This document shows positions 1 through 8,213 of a DNA stretch of 36,693 nt, one piece after another (position 1 is the stretch's first letter; each line of letters starts with the position of its first letter). Made by a program: the position numbers and the translations under genes. Under the pieces are notes generated by a model, which saw nothing but the letters and a program-made list of their open reading frames with translations, was not told where the DNA came from and searched no databases. The DNA is from Polyangia bacterium (lineage in GTDB: Bacteria > Myxococcota_A > Polyangia > Polyangiales > Sandaracinaceae): positions 1 to 36,693 of the forward strand of contig JAUHXR010000055.1 in NCBI GenBank assembly GCA_030426845.1, in the 5' to 3' direction.

Positions 1-1134
1 ACCGGCTACGCGTGCGAGGAGGTCCCGCTCCCCGACCCGCCGACGGTGGAGCTGCCGGTGGTGGTCCGCGACTTCATCCCGAGCTGCCAGGACGGCAACG
101 GCGCGGTCGTCACGCGCCTGCCGATGGAGGCAGCCGGCGCGACCCCGCCGTACGGGCACCCGGACTTCCAGTGCTACAACGGCGCGGAGTCGCGGATGGT
201 CGAGACGATGCTGGTGGGCGGCGTCCCCGTCCGCGCGGCCGGCGCCACGCGCCTGAGCAGCGACGCGAGCTTCGGCCTCTGGTACCGGTCCGACCCCGAC
301 TACAACCGGACGGCCGTGCAGGCGATGACGCTCAACGAGATTGGCGGCGGCGCCTACCGGTTCGACTCGTCGAGCTTCTACCCGCTCTCGACGCCGCTCG
401 ATGGCTCCGCCGCCGCCGGCTTCCCGACGGAGGGGCTCGAGTCGCTGCTGCCCGACGGGAGCGGCGCGGGCAACCAGAACTTCTTCTTCACGTCCGAGGT
501 CCGCTTCTGGTTCGCGTACGAGGGCGGCGAGACGCTGGCCTTCTCGGGCGACGACGACGTGTGGGTGTTCATCAACGGCCGCCTCGCGGTCGACATCGGC
601 GGCGTGCACGGGCGCGCGGACGGCTCCATCACGCTGAGCGACTGCGCGAGCGCCGACCCGGCGATGAACGCCGGAGGCTGCCTCGCCCCGCTGGACCTCC
701 GGGTCGGCGGCATCTACGAGGCGGTCGTCTTCCAGGCCGAGCGACACACCACGCGCTCGCAGTACCGGCTCACCCTGACGAACTTCGACCGCGCGCCGTC
801 GACCTGCCGCTCCACCTGCGGCGACGGGGTGGTCGCGTCGGACGAGGCCTGCGACGACGGCCCGGCCAACGGCGCGACCTACGACGGCTGCTCCGCGACG
901 TGCACTCTGACCCCCTACTGCGGCGACGGCGTCGTGCAGGCGGACTTCGGCGAGATCTGCGACGACGGCCTCAACCTCGGCGGCGGCCCGAGCGCCTGCG
1001 CCCCCGGCTGCACGATGCTCGGCGCGCGCTGCGGCGACGGCGTGGTGCAGACGGACGCGGGCGAGACCTGCGACGACGGCAACACGGTCGACGGCGACGG
1101 GTGCAGCTCGTCGTGCCAGTTCGAGATCATCTGA
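1..1134 (+). CDS. Fibro-slime domain protein with DUF4215 cysteine repeats (5' end missing)
   Basis: The reading frame is open from base 1, and the first possible start (GTG at 46) lies inside the domain, so the gene begins before the window. The visible 377 residues start at the beginning of a fibro-slime (PA14-related, beta-sandwich) domain: VRDFIPSC near the start and the diagnostic DDDVWVFINGRLAVDIGGVHG-type core at about residues 184-204. After it come three DUF4215/myxobacterial cysteine repeats of the pattern CGDGVV...ETCDDGN...DGDGCSSSC, filling residues 272-374. Such proteins are secreted or surface-bound and are thought to bind carbohydrate or matrix; that role is family knowledge and not shown here. 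There is no C-terminal membrane anchor, so any anchor or signal peptide must be in the missing N-terminal part. It stands alone on the plus strand, 59 bases from the convergent MarR gene. Confidence 0.87.
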   Translation, partial: TGYACEEVPLPDPPTVELPVVVRDFIPSCQDGNGAVVTRLPMEAAGATPPYGHPDFQCYNGAESRMVETMLVGGVPVRAAGATRLSSDASFGLWYRSDPDYNRTAVQAMTLNEIGGGAYRFDSSSFYPLSTPLDGSAAAGFPTEGLESLLPDGSGAGNQNFFFTSEVRFWFAYEGGETLAFSGDDDVWVFINGRLAVDIGGVHGRADGSITLSDCASADPAMNAGGCLAPLDLRVGGIYEAVVFQAERHTTRSQYRLTLTNFDRAPSTCRSTCGDGVVASDEACDDGPANGATYDGCSATCTLTPYCGDGVVQADFGEICDDGLNLGGGPSACAPGCTMLGARCGDGVVQTDAGETCDDGNTVDGDGCSSSCQFEII

Positions 1135-1193
1135 ACGCGGGAGAAACGCCGGCCCGCGGTGTGATCGAGGGTGCGGTGGGATCTCGAGCGCGG

Positions 1194-1682
1194 CTATCCG
1201 TCGCGGCCGGCCGACGGCTCGGCCTCGATCGCGGCGATCAGGCGCTCCATCAGCTCGACCGTGCGCCGTAGGTCGTCCGCGCCGAGCTCCGCCTCGAGCT
1301 CCTGCGCCCAGGCCACCGTCCCGTCGCGAAGCTTGGCGATCGCCGCGAAGCCCGCCTCGGTCGGCGCGAGGAGCTTGGCCCGCGCGTGAGCGGGGTTGGG
1401 TCGGAACTCGCACAGGCCGTTGTCGACGAGAAGGTTCGCGACCCGCTGGACGGCCTGGCGGGTGAGGCCCATGGCGCGCCCGATGTCGGACACCGTGCGG
1501 GGCCCGCCCAAGACGGCGCCGAGCACCTGCCACCAGGCGGCGGTCAGGCCGGCGGGCTTGGCGAGCTGCTCGGCCTTGGCGAGGAACAGCCCGTTGAGGC
1601 GGAAGGTGCGCAGCACCAGCTCGGTGAGGAGCTCGCGACGCGGCGGCGCATCGTCGGCCATCGTGCGCGTCCTGCGGCTCAC
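1194..1682 (-). CDS. MarR-family winged-helix transcriptional regulator
   Basis: A 162-residue protein of normal MarR length. After an N-terminal dimerisation helix region, the winged helix-turn-helix runs from about residue 50 to 110: WWQVLGAVLGG, then TVSDIGRAMGLTRQAVQR as the recognition part, then a wing ending KLLAPTEAGF. A C-terminal helix (about 113-155) completes the dimer interface. The GTG start at 1682 overlaps the stop of the upstream PfpI gene in a GTGA tetranucleotide, so the two are translationally coupled; an internal ATG at 1661 (MADDAPPRRE) is an alternative start. MarR proteins often repress their own operon, and the perfect palindrome upstream of the PfpI gene is the obvious candidate operator (inference). 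The ligand cannot be told from the sequence; MarR partners of PfpI-like proteins often respond to phenolic or electrophilic stress. Confidence 0.92.
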   Translation of the reverse strand: MSRRTRTMADDAPPRRELLTELVLRTFRLNGLFLAKAEQLAKPAGLTAAWWQVLGAVLGGPRTVSDIGRAMGLTRQAVQRVANLLVDNGLCEFRPNPAHARAKLLAPTEAGFAAIAKLRDGTVAWAQELEAELGADDLRRTVELMERLIAAIEAEPSAGRDG

Positions 1683-2335
1683 GCCTGCGCGAGCACGCCG
1701 TAGGCCGACGGATCATCCTGGCCGAAGAGGCGGTACCAGGCGTCGAGGACCTCAGGCGTGAACACGTCGAGCCGAGCGAGGGCCGCCCGCGCGAACTCGA
1801 CGGGGTGGGTGGGCCCGGCCGTGATCAGGCCGCGGTCGTCGACGACGGGCTCGAGACGGTACCGCGCGGAGCCGGCGTAGGCGCCGCCGGTGTACTGCAG
1901 GTACTCGGGCGCAGAGCTCGTGTGGTCGCGCTCGTCGAGCAGCCCGGCCCGCGCGAGCCCGGCGGTGGCGCCGCAGATGGCGGCCACGGGCACGCCCGTG
2001 TGGAGGAAGCGCCGCGCGCACTCGATCGCGGCGCCGTTCGCGGTCGGGTCGGCGTCCCAGACGTCGCCGCCCGGGAGGATGAGCATGGCGCTCGCGCTCG
2101 GATCGAGCTGGTCGAAGGTGAGGTCGGGGACGACGGTGAGGCCGCCCATGGTCCGGACCGGCGCGCGGGTCTCGGCGACGGTCCGGGTCTCGAACTGACC
2201 GGGCGCGCGCTGCCACCGTGGGCTCGCGATGCGCGCCATGAGGTGGCCGATCTCCCAGTCTGCGAGTGAATCGAAGACGGCGAGGTGCACGGTCCGAGGG
2301 GCGGAAGCGGCGGAGGCAGCCTGAGTTTTCGTCAT
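1679..2335 (-). CDS. DJ-1/PfpI-family protein (class I glutamine amidotransferase fold)
   Basis: 218 residues with the DJ-1/PfpI fold. Visible landmarks are the conserved acidic residue in FDSLADWE (Glu28), the strand-turn AMLILPGGDVWD, and the nucleophile elbow AAICGATAGLA with Cys121, followed by HTS at 138-140 as in YdeA/PfpI-type members. The family contains proteases, glyoxalases, isonitrile hydratases and chaperones, so the exact activity is open; the length and HTS motif fit the intracellular PfpI/type-1 GATase-like group. It is first in a two-gene minus-strand operon with the MarR gene (4-base overlap). The ATG at 2335 is only 18 bases from the palindrome at 2353-2370, and I see no clear Shine-Dalgarno, so the leader must be short. 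Confidence 0.9.
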   Translation of the reverse strand: MTKTQAASAASAPRTVHLAVFDSLADWEIGHLMARIASPRWQRAPGQFETRTVAETRAPVRTMGGLTVVPDLTFDQLDPSASAMLILPGGDVWDADPTANGAAIECARRFLHTGVPVAAICGATAGLARAGLLDERDHTSSAPEYLQYTGGAYAGSARYRLEPVVDDRGLITAGPTHPVEFARAALARLDVFTPEVLDAWYRLFGQDDPSAYGVLAQA

Positions 2336-2725
2336 GACAGTGTCTTGTCGTATTGACAGTATATTGTCAAATGGCCCGGTGGAGATTCTGCTCGGGCCCG
2401 GGTTCGGCTCGCTCGCGGGCCGGGGCCGTGCCGGGGCTCTGAGCGAGAGCCGGGGCTCGGTCGCTCGCCGCGCGGAAGATCGCGCGCGGCATCAAGCGGG
2501 TGAGGCCGGGCTGCGGGTCGGTTGTCGCCAGCCACCGCTCAGAGCAGCGCATGAGCGAGCGTCGACGGGACGGGGCCCGAGTCCGCAGGGCCGCGGCCGC
2601 GAACACGACGCCGCGCGGCGCCTTCATGAACCGCGGGACGGGGGAGAAGACCATGAGCGCGGGCGGCCGACGCTCGGCGTGGGTGCGCTCGATCTCGGAC
2701 CGGTTCTGCGCGAGGCTCCCCAGCC
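2336..2725. other. Intergenic stretch without a convincing gene
   Basis: 390 bases between the divergent PfpI and methyltransferase genes. The first 35 bases are AT-rich and hold the candidate operator. The rest is ordinary GC-rich sequence. A 95-codon minus-strand frame (2654-2367) is open and uses GC-ending codons, but it has no ribosome-binding site and matches no family I recognise, so it is not called. A plus-strand ATG at 2653 has a good GGGGGAG ahead of it, but its frame does not continue into any recognisable protein. Confidence 0.5.
2353..2370. promoter_or_regulatory. Perfect inverted repeat, candidate MarR operator
   Basis: TTGACA-GTATAT-TGTCAA is a perfect 6-base-arm palindrome over 18 bases, with an AT-rich centre that stands out sharply from the surrounding DNA. 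On the minus strand the centre reads TATACT, a good -10 hexamer, so the palindrome probably covers the promoter of the PfpI-marR operon. A related half-site pair, GACAGTGTC, lies next to it at 2336-2344, just outside the PfpI start codon. Size and symmetry fit a MarR dimer site; autoregulation is inferred from position. Confidence 0.55.
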
Positions 2726-3493
2726 ATGCAGTACGCGCCGCCGCCGGAGGTCCTGGCGCGCCTCGACGAGGCGAGCGTCGAGGAGGCGCTGCGCGCGTTC
2801 TACGTGACGCGCCGCGAGAGCTGGCTGCGGCCGGAGGAGACCAAGAAGGTCACGGAGCTCGCGGGGATCCTGCCGGTGCTCGCGCGGACGCGGCTCGATC
2901 CGCTCCTCGTCGACGCGGCCGCGGGGCGGGCGCCGGTCGGGCTGATCGCGGCGCGGCTGCTCGGCTGGTCCCGGGTGGTCGTGATCGAGCGCGACCCGGG
3001 ACGCGCGGCCTCGGCGCGGCGCGCGGCGGCCCGGGCGCCGGCGCTCGGGGTGGAGGTGCGCGAGGGCGACGTGGCGGACGCCGAGGTCTGGCCGACGGGA
3101 GCCGAGGTGGTGGTGGCGCTCCACGCCTGCGGGCCGGCGTTCGACGCGGTGATCGACCAGGCGAGCCGGCGGGACGCGCCGTGGATCGTGGCCGTGCCGT
3201 GCTGCTACTCGGACGCCATCGCGTTCGCCGCGGTCGCGCGCCGCTGGGCCGACCACCTCGGCGTGGCGAGCCAGGCGGCGGTGCGGCGGCCGTTCGTGGA
3301 GTCGCTGATCGACACGGAGCGGACGCTGCGGCTCGAGGCGGCGGGCTACCGGGTGTCGGTGCAGGCGTTCGTGCCGCCGACGGTGACGCCGCACAACCGC
3401 GCGTGGAAGGCCCATCGCGTCGGGCCCGGCCGGCGCGCGGTCGAGGCGAAGGCGCGCTGGGACCGGCTGATCGCGGGGCCGCCCGGGGTCTAG
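2726..3493 (+). CDS. Class I SAM-dependent methyltransferase (Methyltransf_32-like)
   Basis: 255 residues. The Rossmann-type SAM-binding core is visible: motif I LLVDAAAGRAPVGL at about 60-73, the acidic end of strand 2 in VVIERDP (85-91), motif II region VREGDVAD, and the signatures ALHACG (131-136) and AVPCCYS (156-162) that mark the Methyltransf_32/METTL25-like group, whose members act mainly on RNA or unknown substrates. Motif I reads DAAAGRAP instead of the usual DxGxGxG, the normal form in this group (DxGSGxG) being somewhat eroded. The substrate is unknown. The ATG at 2726 follows a GAGG about 12 bases upstream. The stop overlaps the stop of the convergent unknown gene by four bases. 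Confidence 0.85.
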   Translation: MQYAPPPEVLARLDEASVEEALRAFYVTRRESWLRPEETKKVTELAGILPVLARTRLDPLLVDAAAGRAPVGLIAARLLGWSRVVVIERDPGRAASARRAAARAPALGVEVREGDVADAEVWPTGAEVVVALHACGPAFDAVIDQASRRDAPWIVAVPCCYSDAIAFAAVARRWADHLGVASQAAVRRPFVESLIDTERTLRLEAAGYRVSVQAFVPPTVTPHNRAWKAHRVGPGRRAVEAKARWDRLIAGPPGV

Positions 3494-3999
3494 CTCCCCG
3501 CGCCGCGGGCCCAAGGGAGGAGCGCGGCCTGCAAGGCGGCGTGCACATCTTCGTCGCGATCCCGCGGGAGCATGCACGCGACGAAGCCGACGCCGCTCGC
3601 GCCGCCGGCGCCCGGGGCGCCGTGGCCGCCGAGCTCGTCGAGCGCGAGGCACCCGTCGCCGGGGCCGAACGGGTAGGAGGCGGTCGCGGCGCGGAACAGC
3701 TCGCTCCAGCGCTCGGCGGTCGCGTCGGCGAGGAAGCGCTCCGCCGCGTCGCGGGTAGCGTCGAGCCGGGGGTGCGGCTCGGCGCCGCTGACCACCGGTC
3801 GCAGCGCCACCACCGCGCGGGCGATCAGGAGCCAGGTGGCGACCACCCGCGCGTCGTCGGGGGGCTCGGACCGACGCGCTGCGTGGTACGCCAGGTCGAC
3901 GCGGTGGACGAGCGCGACCATCGCGTCGCGCGGCGCGAGGCCCGCGTCGAGGGCCGCGAGGACGTCGGCCGCGAGCTCGGGCGTTGGGGGCCGAAACAC
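3490..3999 (-). CDS. Hypothetical protein, 169 residues, mostly helical
   Basis: I recognise no family. The frame stays open far upstream (to 5109), but that part is antisense or out of frame to the DegV gene; GTG at 3999 is the first usable start before the coherent part, giving a protein that begins FRPPTPELAADVLAALDAG. It is rich in Ala, Leu, Arg and Asp, with amphipathic helices, a Trp-containing helix ATWLLIARAVVALR near residues 52-65, and a glycine-rich loop GGHGAPGAGGASG followed by VGFVACMLP. No signal peptide or membrane span. The start is uncertain because no Shine-Dalgarno is visible. It lies downstream of degV-like on the same strand (107-base gap) and may share its transcript. 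Confidence 0.6.
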   Translation of the reverse strand: MFRPPTPELAADVLAALDAGLAPRDAMVALVHRVDLAYHAARRSEPPDDARVVATWLLIARAVVALRPVVSGAEPHPRLDATRDAAERFLADATAERWSELFRAATASYPFGPGDGCLALDELGGHGAPGAGGASGVGFVACMLPRDRDEDVHAALQAALLPWARGAGS

Positions 4000-4106
4000 G
4001 GCGGAGACGGTACCCGGCGCGGCGCTCGCGGTCCACGCGTCCCAGCGTCCCCGGCGCCCGAGCTGCTCGCGGCGCGGGCGCGACGCGCGGGTCGCGGAGG
4101 CTCGGA

Positions 4107-5006
4107 TCAGAAGCCCGGGGACGGGACCGGGGGCTCGAAGGGGAGGTCGGCGACCGCCACCGCGGCGAGGCCGACGGTGCCGCGGCCGGCGTAGAGGTAG
4201 ATGCTCGGGCTCAGCGGCGCGACCAGCTGGAACACGACCTCGTAGCGCTCGCCCGCCTGCTGCGTTAGGGAAGCAGCCTTGTCGGGAGAGTCGCCGTGGA
4301 GGACGGCGAGCCACACGCGGCTGCCGCGCGGAATGGTGGCCTCGAGCTGGTCGAGGAGCGCCGGCCCGGGGTCGGCGTCGGCTTTGATCTTGCCAGTCGT
4401 CACGGTCTCGCCGTCGACGAAGGCGAGGAGCGGGCGGACGCGGAGCACGTTCGCGAGGAACGCGCGCAGCCCGCTCACGCGGCCGCCCTTCACCGCGTAG
4501 TCGAGGGACTCGAGGGTCCAGACCATGCGCGCGCGCCCGGCGTAGGCCTTGAGGAGGGCGAGGACCGAGGCGCCGTCTCTCCCCGCGGCCAGCGCCTCGC
4601 CCGCCATGAGGACGGGCAGGGCGACCCCGAGGTCGGTCAGCCCGCAGTCGACGATGTGGATGGTCGCGCCCGCCGCGACGACGTCGTCGACCAGGCGCGC
4701 CGCGGTCTGGGCCGCGTGGTAGGTGCGGATGATCTTCTGGGAGGTCGTCAGGACGAGCGGGCTCTCCCCGTCCTGGACGAGCTGCTTGAAGATGTGCGCC
4801 ATCTCGGCCGCGGAGCTGCCGACGACGTGCGGGTGCTCGCGCGCCTCGGCGACCCAGCGGTCCACCTGCGAGAGCGCGATGGGCTCGCGCGTGTCGTGGT
4901 CGACGCCGTCGACGAGGATGTGCTGGGGGGAGAGCACGACGCGGTAGCGCGCGATCATCGCCGGCGTCAGGTTCGACCCGGGGTTGGTGACGAGCCGCCA
5001 CTTCAC
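4107..5006 (-). CDS. DegV-family fatty-acid-binding protein
   Basis: 299 residues, close to the usual 280-290 of the DegV family, cytosolic proteins that bind one fatty acid between two domains (in Firmicutes, FakB feeding the FakA kinase). Landmarks: an N-terminal strand LVTNPGSNLTPAMI, in which Asn replaces the usual Asp of the DS motif; VVGSSAAEM where the conserved TSQPS segment normally lies; VLTTSQKIIRTYHAA, the second ligand-contact Ser/Thr segment; and MVWTLESLDYAVKGGRVSG with RVRPLLAFVDGE, the classical central DegV signature. No fatty-acid kinase gene is in the window, so whether it works with FakA is unknown. Start GTG at 5006. Confidence 0.9.
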   Translation of the reverse strand: MKWRLVTNPGSNLTPAMIARYRVVLSPQHILVDGVDHDTREPIALSQVDRWVAEAREHPHVVGSSAAEMAHIFKQLVQDGESPLVLTTSQKIIRTYHAAQTAARLVDDVVAAGATIHIVDCGLTDLGVALPVLMAGEALAAGRDGASVLALLKAYAGRARMVWTLESLDYAVKGGRVSGLRAFLANVLRVRPLLAFVDGETVTTGKIKADADPGPALLDQLEATIPRGSRVWLAVLHGDSPDKAASLTQQAGERYEVVFQLVAPLSPSIYLYAGRGTVGLAAVAVADLPFEPPVPSPGF

Positions 5007-5135
5007 GGGATCCGAGGGTCCCTTTCGAGACGGGGCTCGTCAACCTCCGTCGCGGGGGTCCAGACGGGGTCCTCGGACGAGGACGGCGGCGGCGCGGCGG
5101 GGACCGCAAGCCCGGCCCCGCGTGCGCCGTACGAG

Positions 5136-5579
5136 CTACCCGCCGTACGAGGCCGGCGTGGTGCCACCCTCGAACGCGATCTGGGCGAGCGCGTCGATCA
5201 CCGCCTCGGCCGTCTCGGTGGCCCTCAGCTCGGCGACCACGACGCGGGTGCCGCGGCTCTCGAAGCGGCAGTCGGTGTAGCCGGCGACGTCGCGCGTGAG
5301 CGGGCCGAGGAAGGCGTCAGGGCCGCCCCGGACGGTGAACGCGACGCGGACGCTGCGCTCCCCGAAGGAGAAGCCGTGGATCGAGACGCCGCGATCCTGG
5401 ACCTGGAGCCCTATCGCGTAGAGCACGGCGTTCTGCATGTCTCCGTCCATCGCGAAGCCCTCGGGGGCCTCGGTGATCTCCAGGAGGGCGGCCCAGGTGC
5501 TCAGGGACCTGCGTCCTCGCGGGGGCTTGCGTCGGCGCGCGCTGGGGGGACGGCGTCGGCGGATCGGTCGCTTGCTCAT
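5136..5579 (-). CDS. Hypothetical protein with a strongly basic N-terminus
   Basis: 147 residues from the ATG at 5579, chosen because a textbook GGAGGT lies at 5589-5584, four bases upstream. The first 24 residues are almost all Arg, Lys, Pro and Ser, a tail that could bind nucleic acid. The remainder (about 25-147) looks like one small alpha/beta domain: two helices (WAALLEITE and NAVLYAIGLQVQ), then strands GVSIHGFSFGERSVRVAFTV and TRVVVAELRATE, and a final helix AVIDALAQIAFEGG. I recognise no family. It is divergent from the Ser/Thr kinase gene with 178 bases between, so the two may share a control region. No membrane segments. Confidence 0.75.
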   Translation of the reverse strand: MSKRPIRRRRPPSARRRKPPRGRRSLSTWAALLEITEAPEGFAMDGDMQNAVLYAIGLQVQDRGVSIHGFSFGERSVRVAFTVRGGPDAFLGPLTRDVAGYTDCRFESRGTRVVVAELRATETAEAVIDALAQIAFEGGTTPASYGG

Positions 5580-5757
5580 GTTCACCTCCGAGCCCTCGCA
5601 TCGGCGACCGAACGCGACGGTTGCGTCGGAGGCGCGCCGTGGAGCGCCGTGCGCCAGGCGCACTCCGACCGGTAACGCGTCGGCGCGCCCGACGTAGGCC
5701 GAGGTAGGCTCGGCCTGGCGTCGACGTCCCGGCCTCATCCTCACGGAGCACGCAGCG

Positions 5758-7002
5758 ATGGAAGTCCCCCTCGGTCTGTTCTCGGACGCGCCCCCGCGCC
5801 GCACCATCGGCTACGGCGACGCGCAGCGCGGCGGCGCGTCGAACGTCGTGGTGGTCGAGGGCGCGGACCCCGGGCGCACGCTCCCCGCCGAAGCGGCCGC
5901 GACAGTCCCCGCCTCGACCGCGCCCTCGAGCGAGAGCTCGAGCGCGTCACCGAGCCAGAGCGCCAGCGCTCGGCGGCGGGCGGTTTGGGCGGGCGCAGCC
6001 GGGGCGCCGCGGGAGCGCTACGTCGAGGGCTCGCTCCTGGGCGAAGGCGCGACGGCGGAGGTGCGCGTGGCGGAGGACGTCGACATCGGGCGGCGCGTCG
6101 CGATCAAGCGGCTGCACCGCGGCGGGATGCGCGACGAGATGCTCCTCCGCGAGGTGCGGATCGTGGGCGGGCTCGAGCACCCGAACATCGTGCCGATCCA
6201 TGACGTCGACGTGGACGACGAGGGGCACCCGTACCTCGTGATGAAGCACGTCGAGGGCGTGACGCTGGAGTCGATCATCGACGACCTGCGGCGGCGCGAT
6301 CCCGCGGCCATCCAGCGCTGGTCGATCGAGGCCCGGATCGAGCTGTTCCTCGGGCTCCTCCACGCGATCGACTACGCGCACGCGCACGGGGTGCTCCACC
6401 GCGACATCAAGCCCGAGAACGTGATGGTCGGGCCCTACGGCGAGGTGCTCCTCATGGACTGGGGTATCGCGCTCCGTCAGGCGGAGGTCGACCCGGCGGG
6501 CGGCCGCCTGGTCGGCACCCCGCTGTTCATGTCGCCCGAGCAGGCCCGGATGGAGCCGCTCGACACGCGCAGCGACCTCTACTCCGCCGCGGTGCTCTTC
6601 CACGAGCTGATCACGCTGCGCCACTACCTCGAGGGGTCCGACGACATCCCCACGATCCTCCAGAAGGTCGGCCACGAGGGCTGGCGCCGCTCGCTGCTCG
6701 ACTGGCACCGCCCAGGGCCGCAGCCGATGGCGCCGCTCGAGCTGTACCACTTCCTCCGCAAGGCGATGGCGTTCGACCGCGAGCGGCGCTTCGCGAGCGC
6801 GGGCGAGATGATCGTCGAGCTGTCGCGGATCCTCGAGGGGAGGGTGCGCATCCAGTGCCACGTCACGCTCGTGAAGAGCACCGTGCGGCGCGCGGGTCGC
6901 TTCGTCGACCGGCGGCCGTGGCTCGCGTTCTTCCTGTTTCTGTTCCTGGTCGCGGCCTCGCTGACGGGGCTCGCGAACCTCGCGTGGACGGCGTTCGCGT
7001 GA
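5758..7002 (+). CDS. Ser/Thr protein kinase with C-terminal membrane anchor
   Basis: 414 residues. A Ser/Ala/Pro-rich N-terminal extension (1-85) precedes a PknB-type kinase domain (about 88-362). The glycine loop LLGEGATAEV is at 93-102, VAIK with Lys117 at 114-117, the catalytic loop HRDIKPEN with Asp216 and Asn221, DWG at 234-236 (a common bacterial variant of DFG, Asp retained), and the activation-segment end GTPLFMSPEQA at 253-263, so it should be active. Residues 388-411 form one hydrophobic span followed by only a few residues, so the kinase is tail-anchored with no extracellular sensor domain. It starts at ATG 5758 with GGAG about 11 bases upstream. The next gene follows after 34 bases and may be co-transcribed. 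Confidence 0.95.
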   Translation: MEVPLGLFSDAPPRRTIGYGDAQRGGASNVVVVEGADPGRTLPAEAAATVPASTAPSSESSSASPSQSASARRRAVWAGAAGAPRERYVEGSLLGEGATAEVRVAEDVDIGRRVAIKRLHRGGMRDEMLLREVRIVGGLEHPNIVPIHDVDVDDEGHPYLVMKHVEGVTLESIIDDLRRRDPAAIQRWSIEARIELFLGLLHAIDYAHAHGVLHRDIKPENVMVGPYGEVLLMDWGIALRQAEVDPAGGRLVGTPLFMSPEQARMEPLDTRSDLYSAAVLFHELITLRHYLEGSDDIPTILQKVGHEGWRRSLLDWHRPGPQPMAPLELYHFLRKAMAFDRERRFASAGEMIVELSRILEGRVRIQCHVTLVKSTVRRAGRFVDRRPWLAFFLFLFLVAASLTGLANLAWTAFA

Positions 7003-7036
7003 GCTCGATCGCCTTCGGCGGCATCCTCTGAGGGCG

Positions 7037-7651
7037 ATGATCCGCCGCTCCCCTGCCACCGCGCTCGCCGCGCTGCTGCTCCTGGCCGCAGGCGGCGCGG
7101 CGGCCCAGCGCTCCGCCGCGCCGTTCACGGCGGCCGAGCGCCGGGCGATCCAAGCCCACCGCTTCGTGTCGCGGCCGGTCACCCGGGAGCGGGACGGCTT
7201 CCACTACCTCGGCGGCACGAGCTGGCAGCTGGTCGACGCGAGCCCGGACGAGGTCTGGCGGGTCGTCGGCGATCCGACCACCTACCCGCGGCTCATCCCG
7301 TCCCTCACCGACGTGCGGGTCGTGCGCGAGGAGGAGGGGCGGCGGCTGGTCCGCATGGCGCACCGACACTCGTTCGCGTCGGCCAGCTACTTCGCCGTCG
7401 TGGAGCTCGACCCGGCCCGGCACCGGATGAGCTTTCGCCTCGACCGATCGCGCCCGCACGACATCGCGGCGGGCCACGGCTTCATCAACCTGCACCCGTA
7501 CCGCGGCCAGACCCTCGTCGAGTGGGGGGTGCTCGCGGACATGGGCGGCGGGGTCGCGCAGCAGGTCTTCGGCCCGTTCCTGCACGACTGGCTGCTGAAG
7601 ATCCCGCGCTGCGTGCGCGCCGAGGTGGAGCCCGGCGCCGAGGGCTGCTGA
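7037..7651 (+). CDS. Exported SRPBCC/START-like domain protein
   Basis: 204 residues. The N-terminus is a standard signal peptide (RR, then a Leu/Ala core, predicted cleavage after Ala23 in GGAAAQ). The mature part is a polyketide-cyclase/START-type (SRPBCC) fold: strand TSWQLVDASPDEVWRVVGDPTTYPRLIPSL is the typical opening, followed by VRVVREEEGRRLVRM and the long C-terminal helix ending FLHDWLLKIPRCV. The fold makes a hydrophobic cavity, so binding of a lipid or other hydrophobic ligand in the periplasm is likely; no catalytic residue can be assigned. It lies 34 bases after the kinase gene on the same strand. Its stop faces the thioredoxin stop 10 bases away. Confidence 0.85.
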   Translation: MIRRSPATALAALLLLAAGGAAAQRSAAPFTAAERRAIQAHRFVSRPVTRERDGFHYLGGTSWQLVDASPDEVWRVVGDPTTYPRLIPSLTDVRVVREEEGRRLVRMAHRHSFASASYFAVVELDPARHRMSFRLDRSRPHDIAAGHGFINLHPYRGQTLVEWGVLADMGGGVAQQVFGPFLHDWLLKIPRCVRAEVEPGAEGC

Positions 7652-7661
7652 CGGCCCGTGT

Positions 7662-8084
7662 TCAGAGGCCGAGGCGGTGGGCGATCTCGTCGGCGGGCAT
7701 GGCGCCGCTGACCCGGGCGCGCTCGGTCCCGCCGCCGAACAGGATCATCGTGGGGATGCCGCGGATGCCGTACCGGCCGGCGACCTGGGGGAGGGCGTCG
7801 GTGTCGAGCTTGGCCACGACGACCTCGCCGGCGCGCTCGCGCGCGAGGCGCTCGAGCTCCGGGGCCACCGCCCGGCACGGGCCGCACCAGACGGCCCAGA
7901 AGTCGACGAGGACGGGGAGCGGCGAGTCCTTCAGGAGAGCGTCGAAGTCGGCGGCCGAGCCGACCGCGATCGGCGCGTCCAGGGGAACGAGCGGGCCCTT
8001 GCACTTGGCGCAGCGGGCGGTGGCGCCGAGGCGCGCCTCGGGGACGCGGTTCTTGGCCTTGCAGCTCGGGCAGCGGTGGATCAT
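7662..8084 (-). CDS. trxC: Thioredoxin 2 with N-terminal zinc-binding motif
   Basis: 140 residues, normal for thioredoxin 2. The N-terminal 30 residues carry two CxxC pairs, Cys5/Cys8 and Cys25/Cys28, which bind zinc in TrxC. The thioredoxin domain has the active site WCGPC (Cys67, Cys70), the buried DFWA aspartate region, and the cis-proline loop GIRGIPTM (Pro111). It reduces disulfides in the cytoplasm, and in other bacteria it is induced by oxidative stress. I place the start at ATG 8084 because it puts MIHRCPSCKAKNRVP at the N-terminus exactly as in TrxC; no strong Shine-Dalgarno is visible. It is monocistronic as far as can be seen. Confidence 0.94.
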   Translation of the reverse strand: MIHRCPSCKAKNRVPEARLGATARCAKCKGPLVPLDAPIAVGSAADFDALLKDSPLPVLVDFWAVWCGPCRAVAPELERLARERAGEVVVAKLDTDALPQVAGRYGIRGIPTMILFGGGTERARVSGAMPADEIAHRLGL

Positions 8085-8213
8085 GCGCCGGAGAGTACAC
8101 ACGCGGCGCGCGTTCGCTAGGAGCGGCCGCGTCGCGTAGGTGTCACGCCGATTGCCGTTTCGCCGCAGGCGTCGCCGGGCGGCCGCGCCATGCTCGCGGC
8201 GAGGAGACGAGCG

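Noticed and set aside
915-1130. Small minus-strand frame inside the fibro-slime gene
   Set aside because: It is antisense to the well-defined DUF4215 repeats and has no independent support.
2367-2654. Possible 95-residue minus-strand gene upstream of the PfpI gene
   Set aside because: The frame is open and GC-ending, but there is no ribosome-binding site, no recognisable family, and its 3' end runs into the candidate operator. It could be a remnant, which I cannot show.
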